DNA of 64,000 bases from Paenibacillus sp. D2_2 (GCF_031199965.1 NZ_CP133605.1:5561001-5625000), one strand, 5' to 3'. Shown: positions 26,333 to 35,124, counted from the first letter of the stretch. Numbers and translations are program-made. Notes: a model not told the origin generated them from the sequence alone.

Positions 26333-26920
26333 TTATATTTCCTTATTCTGTAATATTTTTTTGCGATGTTGAAATTTTAGCCCTTCTTCAGATGAAGCGA
26401 TCAATATTCCAAGCCTTCTTAATCGTGTCTCTTCTTTCTTGGCGCTCATTACCCACCAGATAGAATCTCTTTTATAGGATGGTGGTAAATTAGTGAAGAA
26501 TAGCCCGGCTGTTTGATTTGCCTTGATTTGTTCTTCATATTCTTTGGCAAGTTCCACGTTTCTTTGTTCAGAGGAATAGCCTTGTGCATCGGTTCTGTTG
26601 TTAAAGACGTGCATTCCTTCTGGTCTCATCTTTCCAAGCTGTATTAGTGCTTTTACCTTCTTTACGTTCACAGCACTCCATACACTATTTACTTTGCGCG
26701 GAGTAAAGCGAATCTTATAGCTTTGTTTATCAATGGTTTTTCGTATACCGTCAATCCACCCAAAACAAAGAGCGGCATCTACTGATGCAGACCAAGTAAG
26801 GCTTGCACGCCCTGTACTTATCCCAAAATAGCCCACCCAAATTTCACTAGCTTCAGCATGATGTTCTTCTAACCAATCGTTAAACTCTTCTTGGTTGTTG
26901 AAAAAAACTACATCTCCCAT
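26333..26920 (-). CDS. YdeI/OmpD-associated family protein
   Basis: About 195 residues: VVFFNNQEEFNDWLEEHHAE, EIWVGYFGISTGRASLTW, CFGWIDGIRKTIDKQSYKIR, FTPRKVNSVWSAVNVKKV, the pattern of the YdeI/OmpD-associated (PF13376-type) family, some of which protect against bacteriocins or peptides. The end has LPPSYKRDSIWWVMSAKKEE. The start is uncertain: ATG 26920 overlaps the upstream hydrolase stop by 13 bases, ATG 26932 by 25. Same strand as the hydrolase and probably co-transcribed. Confidence 0.8.
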   Translation of the reverse strand: MGDVVFFNNQEEFNDWLEEHHAEASEIWVGYFGISTGRASLTWSASVDAALCFGWIDGIRKTIDKQSYKIRFTPRKVNSVWSAVNVKKVKALIQLGKMRPEGMHVFNNRTDAQGYSSEQRNVELAKEYEEQIKANQTAGLFFTNLPPSYKRDSIWWVMSAKKEETRLRRLGILIASSEEGLKFQHRKKILQNKEI

Positions 26921-27848
26921 TGTTCCAGCCATTTTAAAATCGCTTGGTTTGTTTCTTCCGGCTTTTCTTCCTGGATCCAATGACCGCAATCCAGATTGAC
27001 CACTTCCACATTGGGCACGAACTTTGTCAGGTTTTCAGACTTCGCAACCACATCCCGGTCGCCGTAGATCATGAGGGTCGGCTGCTGGATGATTGGGTTC
27101 ACTTTCGCCAATAAGCGCCAGTTGCGGTCAAGGTTCCTGTACCAATTTATGCTGCCCGTGAACCCTGATGTTTCAAAAGCGGAGACGTAAACGGCTAGCT
27201 CGCTTTCGCTCAATACGGGCTCACCGAGCGGTGTTTCTGCTCTGGCGAGATTGATCAACGCCATACCTGGCTCAGGTGCTCTGAGAGGCTCGTTCTTCCG
27301 GTACAGGTTGCGAAGGAACCTGTATGTATTGTCTTCGAATACGGCGTCCGCGACGCCTGGCTGTCGATTGAAGTGGACGAAATAGAAATCGCCGCCAAGT
27401 ATTTCTTCCATGAACTCGATCCAGGGTTTTTCTCCGCGCTCTTGGTAAGGCAAGCTCAGATTTATCACTTTATTGACGCGGTTTGGATGCAACAAGGTCA
27501 GTCCCCAAACGACGAATGCACCCCAGTCATGACCGACAAAGGTAGCGTCCTCGTATCCATAGTGATCGAGAAGCGCGATGAGATCACCCGACAAGTGTTC
27601 AATGTCATAGTCTGTTACTTCGGTCGGACGGGATGAGTTGCCGTAACCCCGCTGGTTGGGGACGATGACATGGTAGCCCGCTGCGGCAAGTGCGTCCATC
27701 TGATGGCGCCAAGAAAAGGCATGCTCTGGCCAGCCGTGGCAGAGTACAATAGGTTTTCCTGCGTTTCTCGGCCTGCTTCAAACACTTCGAGTTCCACACC
27801 GTTGGCTGAAATATGGGTGGGCTTGGGGAAATCGGTTGGATTAAACAT
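26908..27848 (-). CDS. Epoxide-hydrolase-like alpha/beta hydrolase, one-base frameshift
   Basis: About 313 residues after adding one A near 27770. Repaired order: FPKPTHISANGVELEVFEAG, AGKPIVLCHGWPEHAFSWRH, VIVPNQRGYGNSSRP, VGHDWGAFVVWG. The nucleophile is Asp (GHDWG) and HGWP is the oxyanion loop, so epoxide hydrolase or dehalogenase chemistry is expected. TLMIYGDRD holds the acid, LDCGHWIQEE the His. AAGGAGG precedes the ATG. Divergent from a WYL regulator over a 98-base region with a perfect dyad. The YdeI-like gene follows with overlap. Confidence 0.87.
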
Positions 27849-27892
27849 TGAATTAAAACCTCCTTCTTGTGATACTTGTAGTATATTGGATA

Positions 27893-27918
27893 AAAGGTGA
27901 CATCAAGGTGTCACCTTT
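27893..27918. promoter_or_regulatory. Operator dyad between hydrolase and WYL regulator
   Basis: AAAGGTGACA-TCAAGG-TGTCACCTTT is a perfect 10-base inverted repeat midway in the divergent intergenic region. The inner TGACA...TGTCA is shared with the operator candidate of the other WYL regulator at 10954-10972. Confidence 0.72.
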
Positions 27919-27946
27919 CTGAAATCATGTAAAAAAGAGGGCAATT

Positions 27947-28859
27947 ATGGACAAAGTGGAGAGACTCATTTCGATTATCATGATATTGCTGAAAAAAGAG
28001 GTTGTTTCTACAACGGAATTCTCACAACTATTCAATGTCTCCAAAAGAACGATCCTTCGCGATATGGAAACATTGAGCTTATCGAACATCCCGATCTACT
28101 CTGTCAATGGGGTCAAAGGGGGCTACGGCATAATGGATGAATACAAGGTTGATAAACGCCTTTTAAGCAGCTCCGATTTACAGAATATATTAACTGCGCT
28201 CGGCGGATTTGAACAAATCCTCCGTACTGAAGAAGTTGAAAGAACGATAAAAAAAATAGAGGCAATGGTTAGTCCATTGTCTCTAAATCGTTCCATTCAA
28301 CTGTCGTTTTATGATTGGGAAGGTCGGTCCGAGATTCTTGAAACCTTAAAGACATGTCAAGAATCCATTTCAAAAAAGAGGCTGGTTTCGTTTGATTATA
28401 CAGATAAGGGCGGGGCTGTAACGAATAGAATGGTCGAGCCCTATGAGCTGCATTTTAGCGAATCGAGTTGGTACTTGAAAGGATTCTGTTTACATCGACA
28501 GGGATATCGAACTTTCAAGTTATCTCGGATCGATCATATTACTATGGATGAACGCGCGTTTCATCCTAGAGACGATTGGTCAGAGCAAGTACACGAAGCA
28601 AATTATCTACCTGAATTCGTCACGATTAAGGCATGGATATCGCCTAGCATAAAAGATTTAAATCATCGAAAGGTATGGTCGAAGAAGTATTGAAGACCAT
28701 AGTTCTGGATTTTTATTAGCAACCATTTATGTCCCACAAAATCGTATGGGATTTCAACTTTTAGCAAGCTTCGGCACTCATCTAAAAGTTGTAGAGCCCA
28801 AAACCTATGTTGAAGACTTTCGAAATTATTTATATCAAATGATAGAGAACTATTCCTGA
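27947..28859 (+). CDS. HTH/WYL-domain transcriptional regulator (YafY type), indel near the 3' end
   Basis: About 303 residues when one extra base near 28668 is removed. HTH: LISIIMILLKKEVVSTTEFS, VSKRTILRDMETLSLSNIPI. The WYL core includes SSWYLKGFCLHRQGYRTFKL. The repaired tail reads ERYGRRSIEDHSSGFLLATI and YVPQNRMGFQLLASFG to TGA 28859, a normal WCX-type C-terminus. As read without repair the chain ends at 28693. Divergent from the epoxide-hydrolase-like gene and probably its regulator. Confidence 0.85.
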
Positions 28860-28895
28860 TATATTTAGCATTAAAGCTTCAACCTTCAACTCAAC

Positions 28896-28944
28896 TTTCC
28901 GCCCTATTTATGGTACGGTTCTCCGTAACATCTATAGGGCGAAT
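28896..28944 (-). repeat. Site J: rlmH-3'-end-like attachment site, near-complete palindrome
   Basis: The minus strand reads GGAGAACCGTACCATAAA-TAG (G-E-P-Y-H-K-stop) then GGCGG. Arms CGCCCTAT and ATAGGGCG pair exactly, with ACGG-TTCT-CCGT at the centre. It bounds the immunity-type cluster on the left. Confidence 0.85.
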
Positions 28945-29123
28945 TAGATTATGAACGGTAACGAAAAGCATGCTCCCCTAGAGGCCGCAAGGCTTACATC
29001 CTCCTTAATCTCGACCATTTTATTAAATCGGAACATAGTAGACGGTCAGAGTTCCCGAAAGCGGATGCTTCTACTCCGCCGCTTCCGCCAACCATACTTG
29101 CATAGCCGGAGATTCTGCCCGAT

Positions 29124-29630
29124 TCAAACGTAGGACGATTTCGGTTTTATCTCATCCGGCGGCATGACTTCGACAAGGACGCATACTGACTCTCGCAGTT
29201 GATTCAAGGCAAACACGCCTTCATCATCGAGCATTTTCATCGCCAGCTCCATGGCCTTCAGTCTCAAATCAAACTCGTGATTCCCTTCATCATTCTCAAG
29301 ATCCGCATTGAAAGGACGCTCGATAAATCGTTGTTTAACGTGATCGAAGTTCTCATCCCCAAAACAACAATAGTGCGAATCGGCGTAGGACCATTTGATG
29401 AGTTCTGCAATCGTCGATCCCGGTGTGTCACTTTCGTCTCCTTGCCTGGCCGATTCTATCTCCAAAGCTTCCCACGACCAGGCGGAGATGCTTGGCGCAT
29501 GTCCCTCGCCAGTAGTATATAGCGTACAGTAATAGTAACGTTCACCATTTTCAAAAAGAGCGCGAAAAGGCGTTCTGGCAGCATCGGCAATCTCTATCGC
29601 CAGCGTCTCTATTTCTTGCATCGGCTTCAT
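29124..29630 (-). CDS. DUF4303-family protein, immunity-type
   Basis: 168 residues: FRALFENGERYYYCTLYTTG, HAPSISAWSWEALE, IKWSYADSHYCCFGDENFDH, and a C-terminal MLDDEGVFALNQLRESVCVL. This is the DUF4303 pattern, often found beside SUKH/SMI1 immunity genes in polymorphic toxin loci. GAGGAGGGG precedes the ATG. Last gene of a minus-strand run of six between site J and rlmH. No toxin gene is nearby. Role inferred from context. Confidence 0.75.
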   Translation of the reverse strand: MKPMQEIETLAIEIADAARTPFRALFENGERYYYCTLYTTGEGHAPSISAWSWEALEIESARQGDESDTPGSTIAELIKWSYADSHYCCFGDENFDHVKQRFIERPFNADLENDEGNHEFDLRLKAMELAMKMLDDEGVFALNQLRESVCVLVEVMPPDEIKPKSSYV

Positions 29631-29672
29631 GACAACGCCCCTCCTCTCCGTTAGTCGATCAGCTCAGATTAT

Positions 29673-30129
29673 TTAAGAACGCTCGTCAATCAGCCGTTCT
29701 AGAAACTCCGCAAACGTTGAAGCATACTCGTCGATCAAATCATTCATGAGATCATAACACATGACCGGAAATTCTCCCTGACTATCTCTAGCAGACGTAT
29801 CAAAAAAATAAAGCTCGTCGCTATCCGGCACGAACAAGTCCAGTCTGTGGGGAAACCGGCTACCCACCATTCTTCAGCTATATTCAGTCTGTGTATATAA
29901 AGAAGGTCGCCGTCGTAATACTCTCTGTGTTCCGGAGCAGCAATCGTTAGAATATTCCGCCATTTAGCCCGGCATAACCATAATGAATCAACCACCAGCG
30001 ATAAGATGGCGGCAGGCGGAATCCTAATTCCTCTTCGGCTTCTGCTATCCAGCTTTCTTCCGCACCATGACCAGGAAACCATTTTAAAGCGGAAGTCGTT
30101 TTCAGTTTTTCTGCCAAACGCTCATACAT
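29673..30129 (-). CDS. SMI1/KNR4 (SUKH) immunity-type protein, two one-base frameshifts
   Basis: About 152 residues after adding one A near 29967 and one T near 29860. Repaired: SWIAEAEEELGFRLPPSYRW (the SUKH opening), NGGNILTIAAPEHREYYDGD, AGFPHRLDLFVPDSDELYFF, DTSARDSQGEFPVMCYDLMN, and a C-terminal helical FAEFLERLIDE. SUKH proteins typically neutralise contact-dependent or secreted toxins. GAGAGGA lies upstream of the ATG. Follows a gene of unknown type on the same strand. Confidence 0.8.
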
Positions 30130-30191
30130 GAGTTCGATCCTCTCTTCCTATTCATGAGTTTATTGTAAGTTTTGAATATCTCTCCTGCCTT

Positions 30192-30758
30192 CTACAAATG
30201 ATATGGCAGCGCTTTTCCTACTACAAGGTTGTCAGGATGAACGTCAGTTGGCTCATAGTCATTCATGCGGAGAAGGATATACTCAATTTCTTCTAATGGC
30301 ATCTGCAATTTTTGGCTGACTTCATAAAGACCCATGTCTTGCGAAAGAAGTTTCCGTGCTTGATTTATCTTTCCATTTAGCCAATTGTTTTTAAGCATCC
30401 ATTTTTTCACCAGGTCCAGTAGTTGATTTTGGGTTTCCTTATCTGCATGCTGTTTATATTTAGCAACGGACTCTAACAGATAGTTATAGAGGTAAATACC
30501 TAATACCTCACGTTGCTCATGCTTGGACAACCGTTGATACTGCTCATAACTAATGCTGATATCTAAATCGAGGGTATGATCCCTGCTATCAAAACGTCTG
30601 GATGTTTTTCGACCATAACTTTCAGGTAAAACACGCAATACAAAAAAGATATCATAGGGAAACTTCCATGTATTTGCTAATTCCTCTAACGGTAGCAGTT
30701 CATCTCTCAATTGACCCACACACGTTCCATGTGTATCCAGAGTAAAAACTAGTTTCAT
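30192..30758 (-). CDS. Hypothetical protein in the immunity-type cluster
   Basis: 188 residues from ATG 30758, chosen for GGGAGG just upstream. A longer frame to 30914 would overlap the previous gene and has no ribosome site. The chain begins MKLVFTLDTHGTCVGQLRDE, is soluble, and has a C-terminal part (LSQDMGLYEVSQKLQMPLEE) that could form a small helix-turn-helix-like fold. Family not recognised. Its position between SMI1-like genes suggests a role in the same immunity set. Confidence 0.6.
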   Translation of the reverse strand: MKLVFTLDTHGTCVGQLRDELLPLEELANTWKFPYDIFFVLRVLPESYGRKTSRRFDSRDHTLDLDISISYEQYQRLSKHEQREVLGIYLYNYLLESVAKYKQHADKETQNQLLDLVKKWMLKNNWLNGKINQARKLLSQDMGLYEVSQKLQMPLEEIEYILLRMNDYEPTDVHPDNLVVGKALPYHL

Positions 30759-30795
30759 GCATACCTCCCTCTCCCACACTTCAGGAGCACCCAGA

Positions 30796-31545
30796 TCATC
30801 TGTTATTTCCTGAGATCGCTTCGCACCCTTTCGACAAGAGCCACTGCTCCATAACGGCAAACGCCTGTTGTGCATCCTGTTCATAGAAGACGGCCACCTC
30901 TTGCTGGTAGGCATAATTCAATCGTACATAGCCACCTAGTTGCCGGTAGAACAGGAAGCAAGCATATTGGGTCTCAATGGACAAATCAGGTGGAAAATCC
31001 GCTTGGCACATTCCGGCAAGATCGGGCAGCGAAAGCTGGTCCTGCCCTTGTGGTAAACGCAAAAAGAGATGGCTCCGAGTGCCCGTCCACGGTTCATAAT
31101 AGACAGCCTCCTCTTGACTGATTCCATACACCTGACGATATACTTCGTCCAGCACCAAGGCGTACATTCCATCGTCTTCCTGCTCGCGTACCTGCAAAGA
31201 AATCGCCTTTACGTGTACCGCGTGCCGAGGTAGCCAGAGCAGCCCAGCCGTCTGGGGATGCACTGCCAGAAAATCACCATCCACCGTTGTACCTATTACG
31301 ATGCACTCGCCGATCTGTTGCTCAGTAATGGGGCTGTCTTCGTCATGCTCCCATAACCCGTACTCGGCAAAAGGTTTAAGCACCTCCGTATCTGGAAACT
31401 GGACATTCAACCACCCTCTGTAAGTCCCTTCGCCGAATCGCCGCAAAAACCGGAGGTAGCCCGGTGGATAAACAGTGGCGTCTTTCTTCGTAAGTGCTTG
31501 GTTTCGGCCATCAGACAGCGGTTTTGGTCGAGATACAATGTACAT
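30796..31545 (-). CDS. SMI1/KNR4-like protein
   Basis: 249 residues from ATG 31545, which has GGAGGAG 6 bases upstream. VYPPGYLRFLRRFGEGTYRG, LNVQFPDTEVLKPFAEYGLW, GECIVIGTTVDGDFLAVHPQ correspond to a SUKH-type fold; a second half (LVLDEVYRQVYGISQEEAVY) follows. It is the first gene of the run with the 30192 and 29673 genes downstream. No toxin partner seen. Confidence 0.7.
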   Translation of the reverse strand: MYIVSRPKPLSDGRNQALTKKDATVYPPGYLRFLRRFGEGTYRGWLNVQFPDTEVLKPFAEYGLWEHDEDSPITEQQIGECIVIGTTVDGDFLAVHPQTAGLLWLPRHAVHVKAISLQVREQEDDGMYALVLDEVYRQVYGISQEEAVYYEPWTGTRSHLFLRLPQGQDQLSLPDLAGMCQADFPPDLSIETQYACFLFYRQLGGYVRLNYAYQQEVAVFYEQDAQQAFAVMEQWLLSKGCEAISGNNR

Positions 31546-31717
31546 AAATACTCCTCCTGTTACCATAATGATCAATAGGCATAGCTCGGTTTGAAATGAA
31601 ACGGACCTGCACTTCGCTTTGGAATGAAGCAGCAAAATACAAATCTGAACAGCAGTTACCATAATTGGTATAATCTGTACCGAGGCTTTCGTTTAGAAGT
31701 TTAGCGGTGACCGCCAG

Positions 31718-31819
31718 TCAAGAGACGGTTATAAGCTTTTTTGTTTTGAAACTCCACCATACCGCCGAACATGATGCAACGAGCAATACCCAGGTACAGA
31801 TAAACTTTATCGCAAACAT
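31718..31819 (-). CDS. Possible small hydrophobic peptide of 33 residues
   Basis: ATG 31819 with GGAGGA 11 bases upstream. Reads FAIKFICTWVLLVASCSAVW and ends WSFKTKKLITVS: a basic-flanked hydrophobic core with a lipobox-like VASC. A second overlapping frame of 45 residues starts at the GGAGGA. It could be a small membrane peptide or chance; it lies alone in a 486-base gap (31546-32032) otherwise empty. Confidence 0.25.
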   Translation of the reverse strand: MFAIKFICTWVLLVASCSAVWWSFKTKKLITVS

Positions 31820-32032
31820 TATTTCGGCATTCCTCCATTATCCTTAATTATACATAGGTTCAAGTCAACAGGTCTTCTACCGCACGATGGTCCGACTTTA
31901 TTGACAGCTAATTAAATTTCACAACAGAACTCGCTCCGAGTAACTTAAAATTAGGGTTGATTTCACAGGCAGACGAGGTAGAGGGGGAGAGGGATTCTGG
32001 AGAAACGAAGTGGTCGCCAAGACTACTCCCTT

Positions 32033-33030
32033 TTATTGAAAACCCAATTTTAATAAAGATTGTTGTATTTCCTGGTCTGCTTTACTTTTGAAAGTTGCAA
32101 ACTCCACTGAAGATAAAGAATTTGGAAGTTTCTGATTGATAAAGGAATCAAAATCGATTGCCGTTTTGAAAATGTGAAGCTTGTGCAGCAAAGGCAGTTG
32201 CTCCATTCCCATCAAACGAGTCAAGCCTTTACAATTCCTGATAGATAGCTCCTCCAGTGCCTTCATTTCCTGGTTAAAGCTGATTTCTTGCAGCTGGATT
32301 TGATCCTCAATAACAAGTCTATTCAGGGCTTGAAAGGCCGTAATATTGGTCAGATCATGAAAACCGCGGACTCTACTGATTTCCAGGTCCTCGATTTCAT
32401 TCTCTTCAATTTCCTGAATATGCTCTCGGCCTCCAAGCAAAATGCGAAGGTTCTTCAGCTTCCTCAGCCGGTTAATAAAATGTAACGGCAGTTTGCTGAT
32501 CGAATGCAGCGCGAGGTAATTCAAGTCCTCCAGATAACCTATTGCATCAAGGTTTTTAACCTTGCCCCTACATGCAACTCTTCCAGATAAGAGAACTCTT
32601 TAAAATATTGCAGGTTAAGGATCTTTTTATCCGAGATAATGTTTAAAATTTTTAGAGATCGCAACGTATCAATCCCCAAAATTTCCGAATTCTCCAGCTC
32701 GTATATGCCTAAGCTCAAACTGTACAGGTTATCCAGCTTGGCCAATGCTTCGGTGTGATGGGCCTGGACGAGACTATTGAGCTGCAGCATTTTGACATGG
32801 GGAATCCGCAAGAGATTTTGACAATCAAAAGACAGGGAATAGTGGGCGTAAAAACGTACTCCGAAATCCTCATCCCAGCGCGCGCAAAGCTCATCCACTT
32901 CTTCCAAGATGGAGCCATAAAACTCAGGGTGAGAGAACTGGACAATTACTTGGTTGCCGCCACGTAAGTCCTGCTCGATCTGAACCCGGTCCAGCGCAAT
33001 AGGATTATTGATCAGTATTCTTTTTTCCAT
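32033..33030 (-). CDS. Leucine-rich-repeat-like protein, one-base frameshift
   Basis: About 332 residues after adding one G near 32559. The chain has repeating L-x-x-L-x-L patterns (IDTLRSLKILNIISDKKILN, LEELHVG, LKNLRILLG, ALEELSIRNCKGLTRLMGME), typical of a short LRR solenoid. No signal peptide. The ribosome site AGGAGG overlaps the stop of the 33054 gene and is best placed for ATG 33041, which would need one more A in the run near 33035. LRR proteins occur in immunity loci beside SUKH genes; function inferred from that context. Confidence 0.7.
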
Positions 33031-33053
33031 ATTTTGCGCATTCGTAAATCCTC

Positions 33054-33665
33054 CTATTTGATCACAAGTCCATATTTACTGAAAATCCACGATTTGCTCA
33101 AGTCGTGAATCGCATCATGGCTTATACGCACAGAGGGCTTTTGCTCCTTCATAGCATCTACGTCATGCGCCGAGAAGCGAAGCGGCTTTGTCACTTTTTT
33201 AATAGCGCCCGTTATTTCATCGAAAAACGTATATGTTAACGGCTTATGGTCCCGGATATCCTCATAGATATAATACTTCCCTTTTTTATCTTCCAAATCT
33301 ATTTGAAAGCCTTTAGGAAATGAAAGCAAGATACACGGCAGTTCATCCTCTGCCCATTGTCCGCAATATGGAAAATGGACACCTTCATTTCTCGCAAAAA
33401 ATCCGGAGCTTTCATCATCAAACGCAACAGAAATGGAATAAACAAAGAAGGGGTGACAATCATTCCTTTTCTCCTCTGCCGCAAAATACTGATAATATGT
33501 CTGATACGCCTCATACACCTGATTCTGATCATGCTCTGTGTGGGCATAATTAGTAAGATGAAATTGCGCTTGCTTATGTTCAAAAAGCTTCAAAACGCTT
33601 TTAAACTCTTCCGGACTTATGAAGAATTTAAGTTTATAAAATCCGCTGTTCTTTAATTTGTCCAT
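33054..33665 (-). CDS. Hypothetical protein in the immunity-type cluster
   Basis: 203 residues from ATG 33665, with AGGTGAG upstream. Soluble and mixed alpha/beta in appearance: FFISPEEFKSVLKLFEHKQA, HPFFVYSISVAFDDESSGFF, YCGQWAEDELPCILLSFPKG. Family not recognised. Same strand as, and closely packed with, the LRR-like gene. Confidence 0.6.
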   Translation of the reverse strand: MDKLKNSGFYKLKFFISPEEFKSVLKLFEHKQAQFHLTNYAHTEHDQNQVYEAYQTYYQYFAAEEKRNDCHPFFVYSISVAFDDESSGFFARNEGVHFPYCGQWAEDELPCILLSFPKGFQIDLEDKKGKYYIYEDIRDHKPLTYTFFDEITGAIKKVTKPLRFSAHDVDAMKEQKPSVRISHDAIHDLSKSWIFSKYGLVIK

Positions 33666-33729
33666 TTCTTTTCTCTCACCTCCGCTCTTCATCATCTCTA
33701 TTTAAAGCAAGGAAGCGTGCCTATACAGC

Positions 33730-34311
33730 TCATGTATTTTCAAATTCATATTTCTCAAATCGTTTTCTGAGCGTTTCTTCGTGCGGTATCCACTCCGAAT
33801 CACTCCATAAAGACATTCTTATGAGTTCTGACAGCTTATCTACGGCTTTTTCCGGACTCGTGATGCTAATCAAGTCTTCAAAATCCTCATTACGGATATC
33901 CAACGCTTTCCGCAAGTAGTCATTATTAAGACGCTCTTCTTTGAGTTGTTCATACTCATCCCTCGTCCACTGTTCACAAAAGATTCTTTCGGCCTGAATG
34001 TCTCCATTCTCGAAAAACGACAACTCGAATATTTCCTCATTCATATATCCGGTGGTCATCACTGGCTCCTCGATAAGCCGGGTCAACGTTTTGCCGATCT
34101 CCTTCACCGTACCCCATACAAAATAATCGTGGAGCACGCTGATCCAGTTCTCGTTGCTTTTGCTTACGTACATGACATCTTTGGTCTCTTCAGCCTCATT
34201 ATTTGGCTTGCCTAATACTTTGGCATGCCCATCGCTTAGCTCTCTTAATGCTTCGACAGTCTTCTCAAGGTTTTTCGACTTGATATGCAAATTTGCGAAT
34301 GATCTTCCCAC
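33730..34311 (-). CDS. Hypothetical protein beside rlmH
   Basis: 193 residues starting GTG 34311 with GAGGAGG upstream. The N-terminal MGRSFANLHIKSKNLEKTVE, ALRELSDGHAKVLG looks like the DUF/SUKH-associated fold seen in immunity loci, but I cannot name the family. The later part is rich in Glu and Lys. First gene of the cluster after site K and the rlmH terminator. Confidence 0.6.
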   Translation of the reverse strand: MGRSFANLHIKSKNLEKTVEALRELSDGHAKVLGKPNNEAEETKDVMYVSKSNENWISVLHDYFVWGTVKEIGKTLTRLIEEPVMTTGYMNEEIFELSFFENGDIQAERIFCEQWTRDEYEQLKEERLNNDYLRKALDIRNEDFEDLISITSPEKAVDKLSELIRMSLWSDSEWIPHEETLRKRFEKYEFENT

Positions 34312-34540
34312 GAAATGGCCTCCTCTAATCGCTTACTTACTCAGCCTGAATCTTGAATATATCCTACAGATTTGCTCAATGTATGTCTCTTATTTCCATT
34401 ATAGTAATCTAATCGCTTGTCATGAGTCTACCTACTTTTCACCTGAATTTTGGAAATGGCAAGGGTAGAGATATAGTCTTGTCCTTTCAGCACAATCTCC
34501 AGCTCCTTCCCTACGCGCTCCGCTCCCTCATTAAAATAAA

Positions 34541-34584
34541 AGAGGGTGTCCCTCCGTCATTTTATGACTTTTGGGACACCCTCT
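34541..34584 (-). terminator. rlmH terminator
   Basis: AGAGGGTGTCCC and GGGACACCCTCT form a perfect 12-base stem around a 20-base loop, followed on the minus strand by TTTTATTTT. It lies 62 bases past the rlmH stop, beyond site K, so the island side supplies the terminator of the chromosomal gene. Confidence 0.88.
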
Positions 34585-34635
34585 GTCGAACTATTCAACT
34601 TCCCCTACAACACTCTCCAACTGTCCACAACAAAA

Positions 34636-34666
34636 TTTTTCGCCGTTACTTGTGGTAGGGTTCACC
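34636..34666 (-). repeat. Site K: 3' end of rlmH, the presumed chromosomal attachment site
   Basis: The minus strand reads GGTGAACCCTACCACAAG-TAA, the genuine last codons (G-E-P-Y-H-K-stop) of rlmH, then CGGCGAAAAAT as in sites A and H. It is the reference sequence from which the other copies can be recognised. Confidence 0.85.
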
Positions 34667-35124
34667 CCGATTGATCTTCACCGCGCGATAAATCTGCTCG
34701 GTGAGCACCAGCCGCATCAGCTGATGCGGCAGCGTCATGCGCCCGAAGCTGAGCTTCTGCTGGGCGCGACGCAGCACTTGATCGGAGAGCCCATGGCTCC
34801 CTCCGATCACGAACGCGACATGGCTCGACCCGTAGGTGCCGAGCCGGTCGAGTTCGGTGGCCAGCTCCTCCGAGCTCCAGAGCTGGCCGCCAATAGCGAG
34901 CGCGACTACATGCGCGCTCTCTTCACATGCGCGAGGATGCGTTCGCCCTCGCGCTCTTTCACGATCGACACCTCGGCTTCGCTCAAGGTGTCCGGGGCTT
35001 TCTCGTCCGCAACCTCAATCATCTGGAATTTGATGTAAGGGCTCAGGCGCTTGGCGTACTCCTGAATGCCCAGTACCAAATACTTTTCTTTTAATTTGCC
35101 CACAGCAATAATTTGAATCAACAT
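34646..35124 (-). CDS. rlmH: 23S rRNA pseudouridine-1915 N3-methyltransferase, one-base frameshift
   Basis: 159 residues after adding one G near 34922, the exact family length. MLIQIIAVGKLKEKYLVLGI, EYAKRLSPYIKFQMIEVADE open the SPOUT fold; VVALAIGGQLWSSEELA, FVIGGSHGLSDQVL and the end LTEQIYRAVKINRGEPYHK form the trefoil knot and SAM site. It methylates pseudouridine 1915 in helix 69 of 23S rRNA. Markedly GC-richer than the island genes to its left. Its 3' end is site K, as orfX/rlmH is for SCC elements in staphylococci. Confidence 0.95.

Noticed and set aside
2985..34666. The repeated palindromes as ordinary transcription terminators
   Set aside because: They lack T tails, separate terminators lie nearby, all point the same way, and each full copy keeps the RlmH end codons; terminator function does not explain this.
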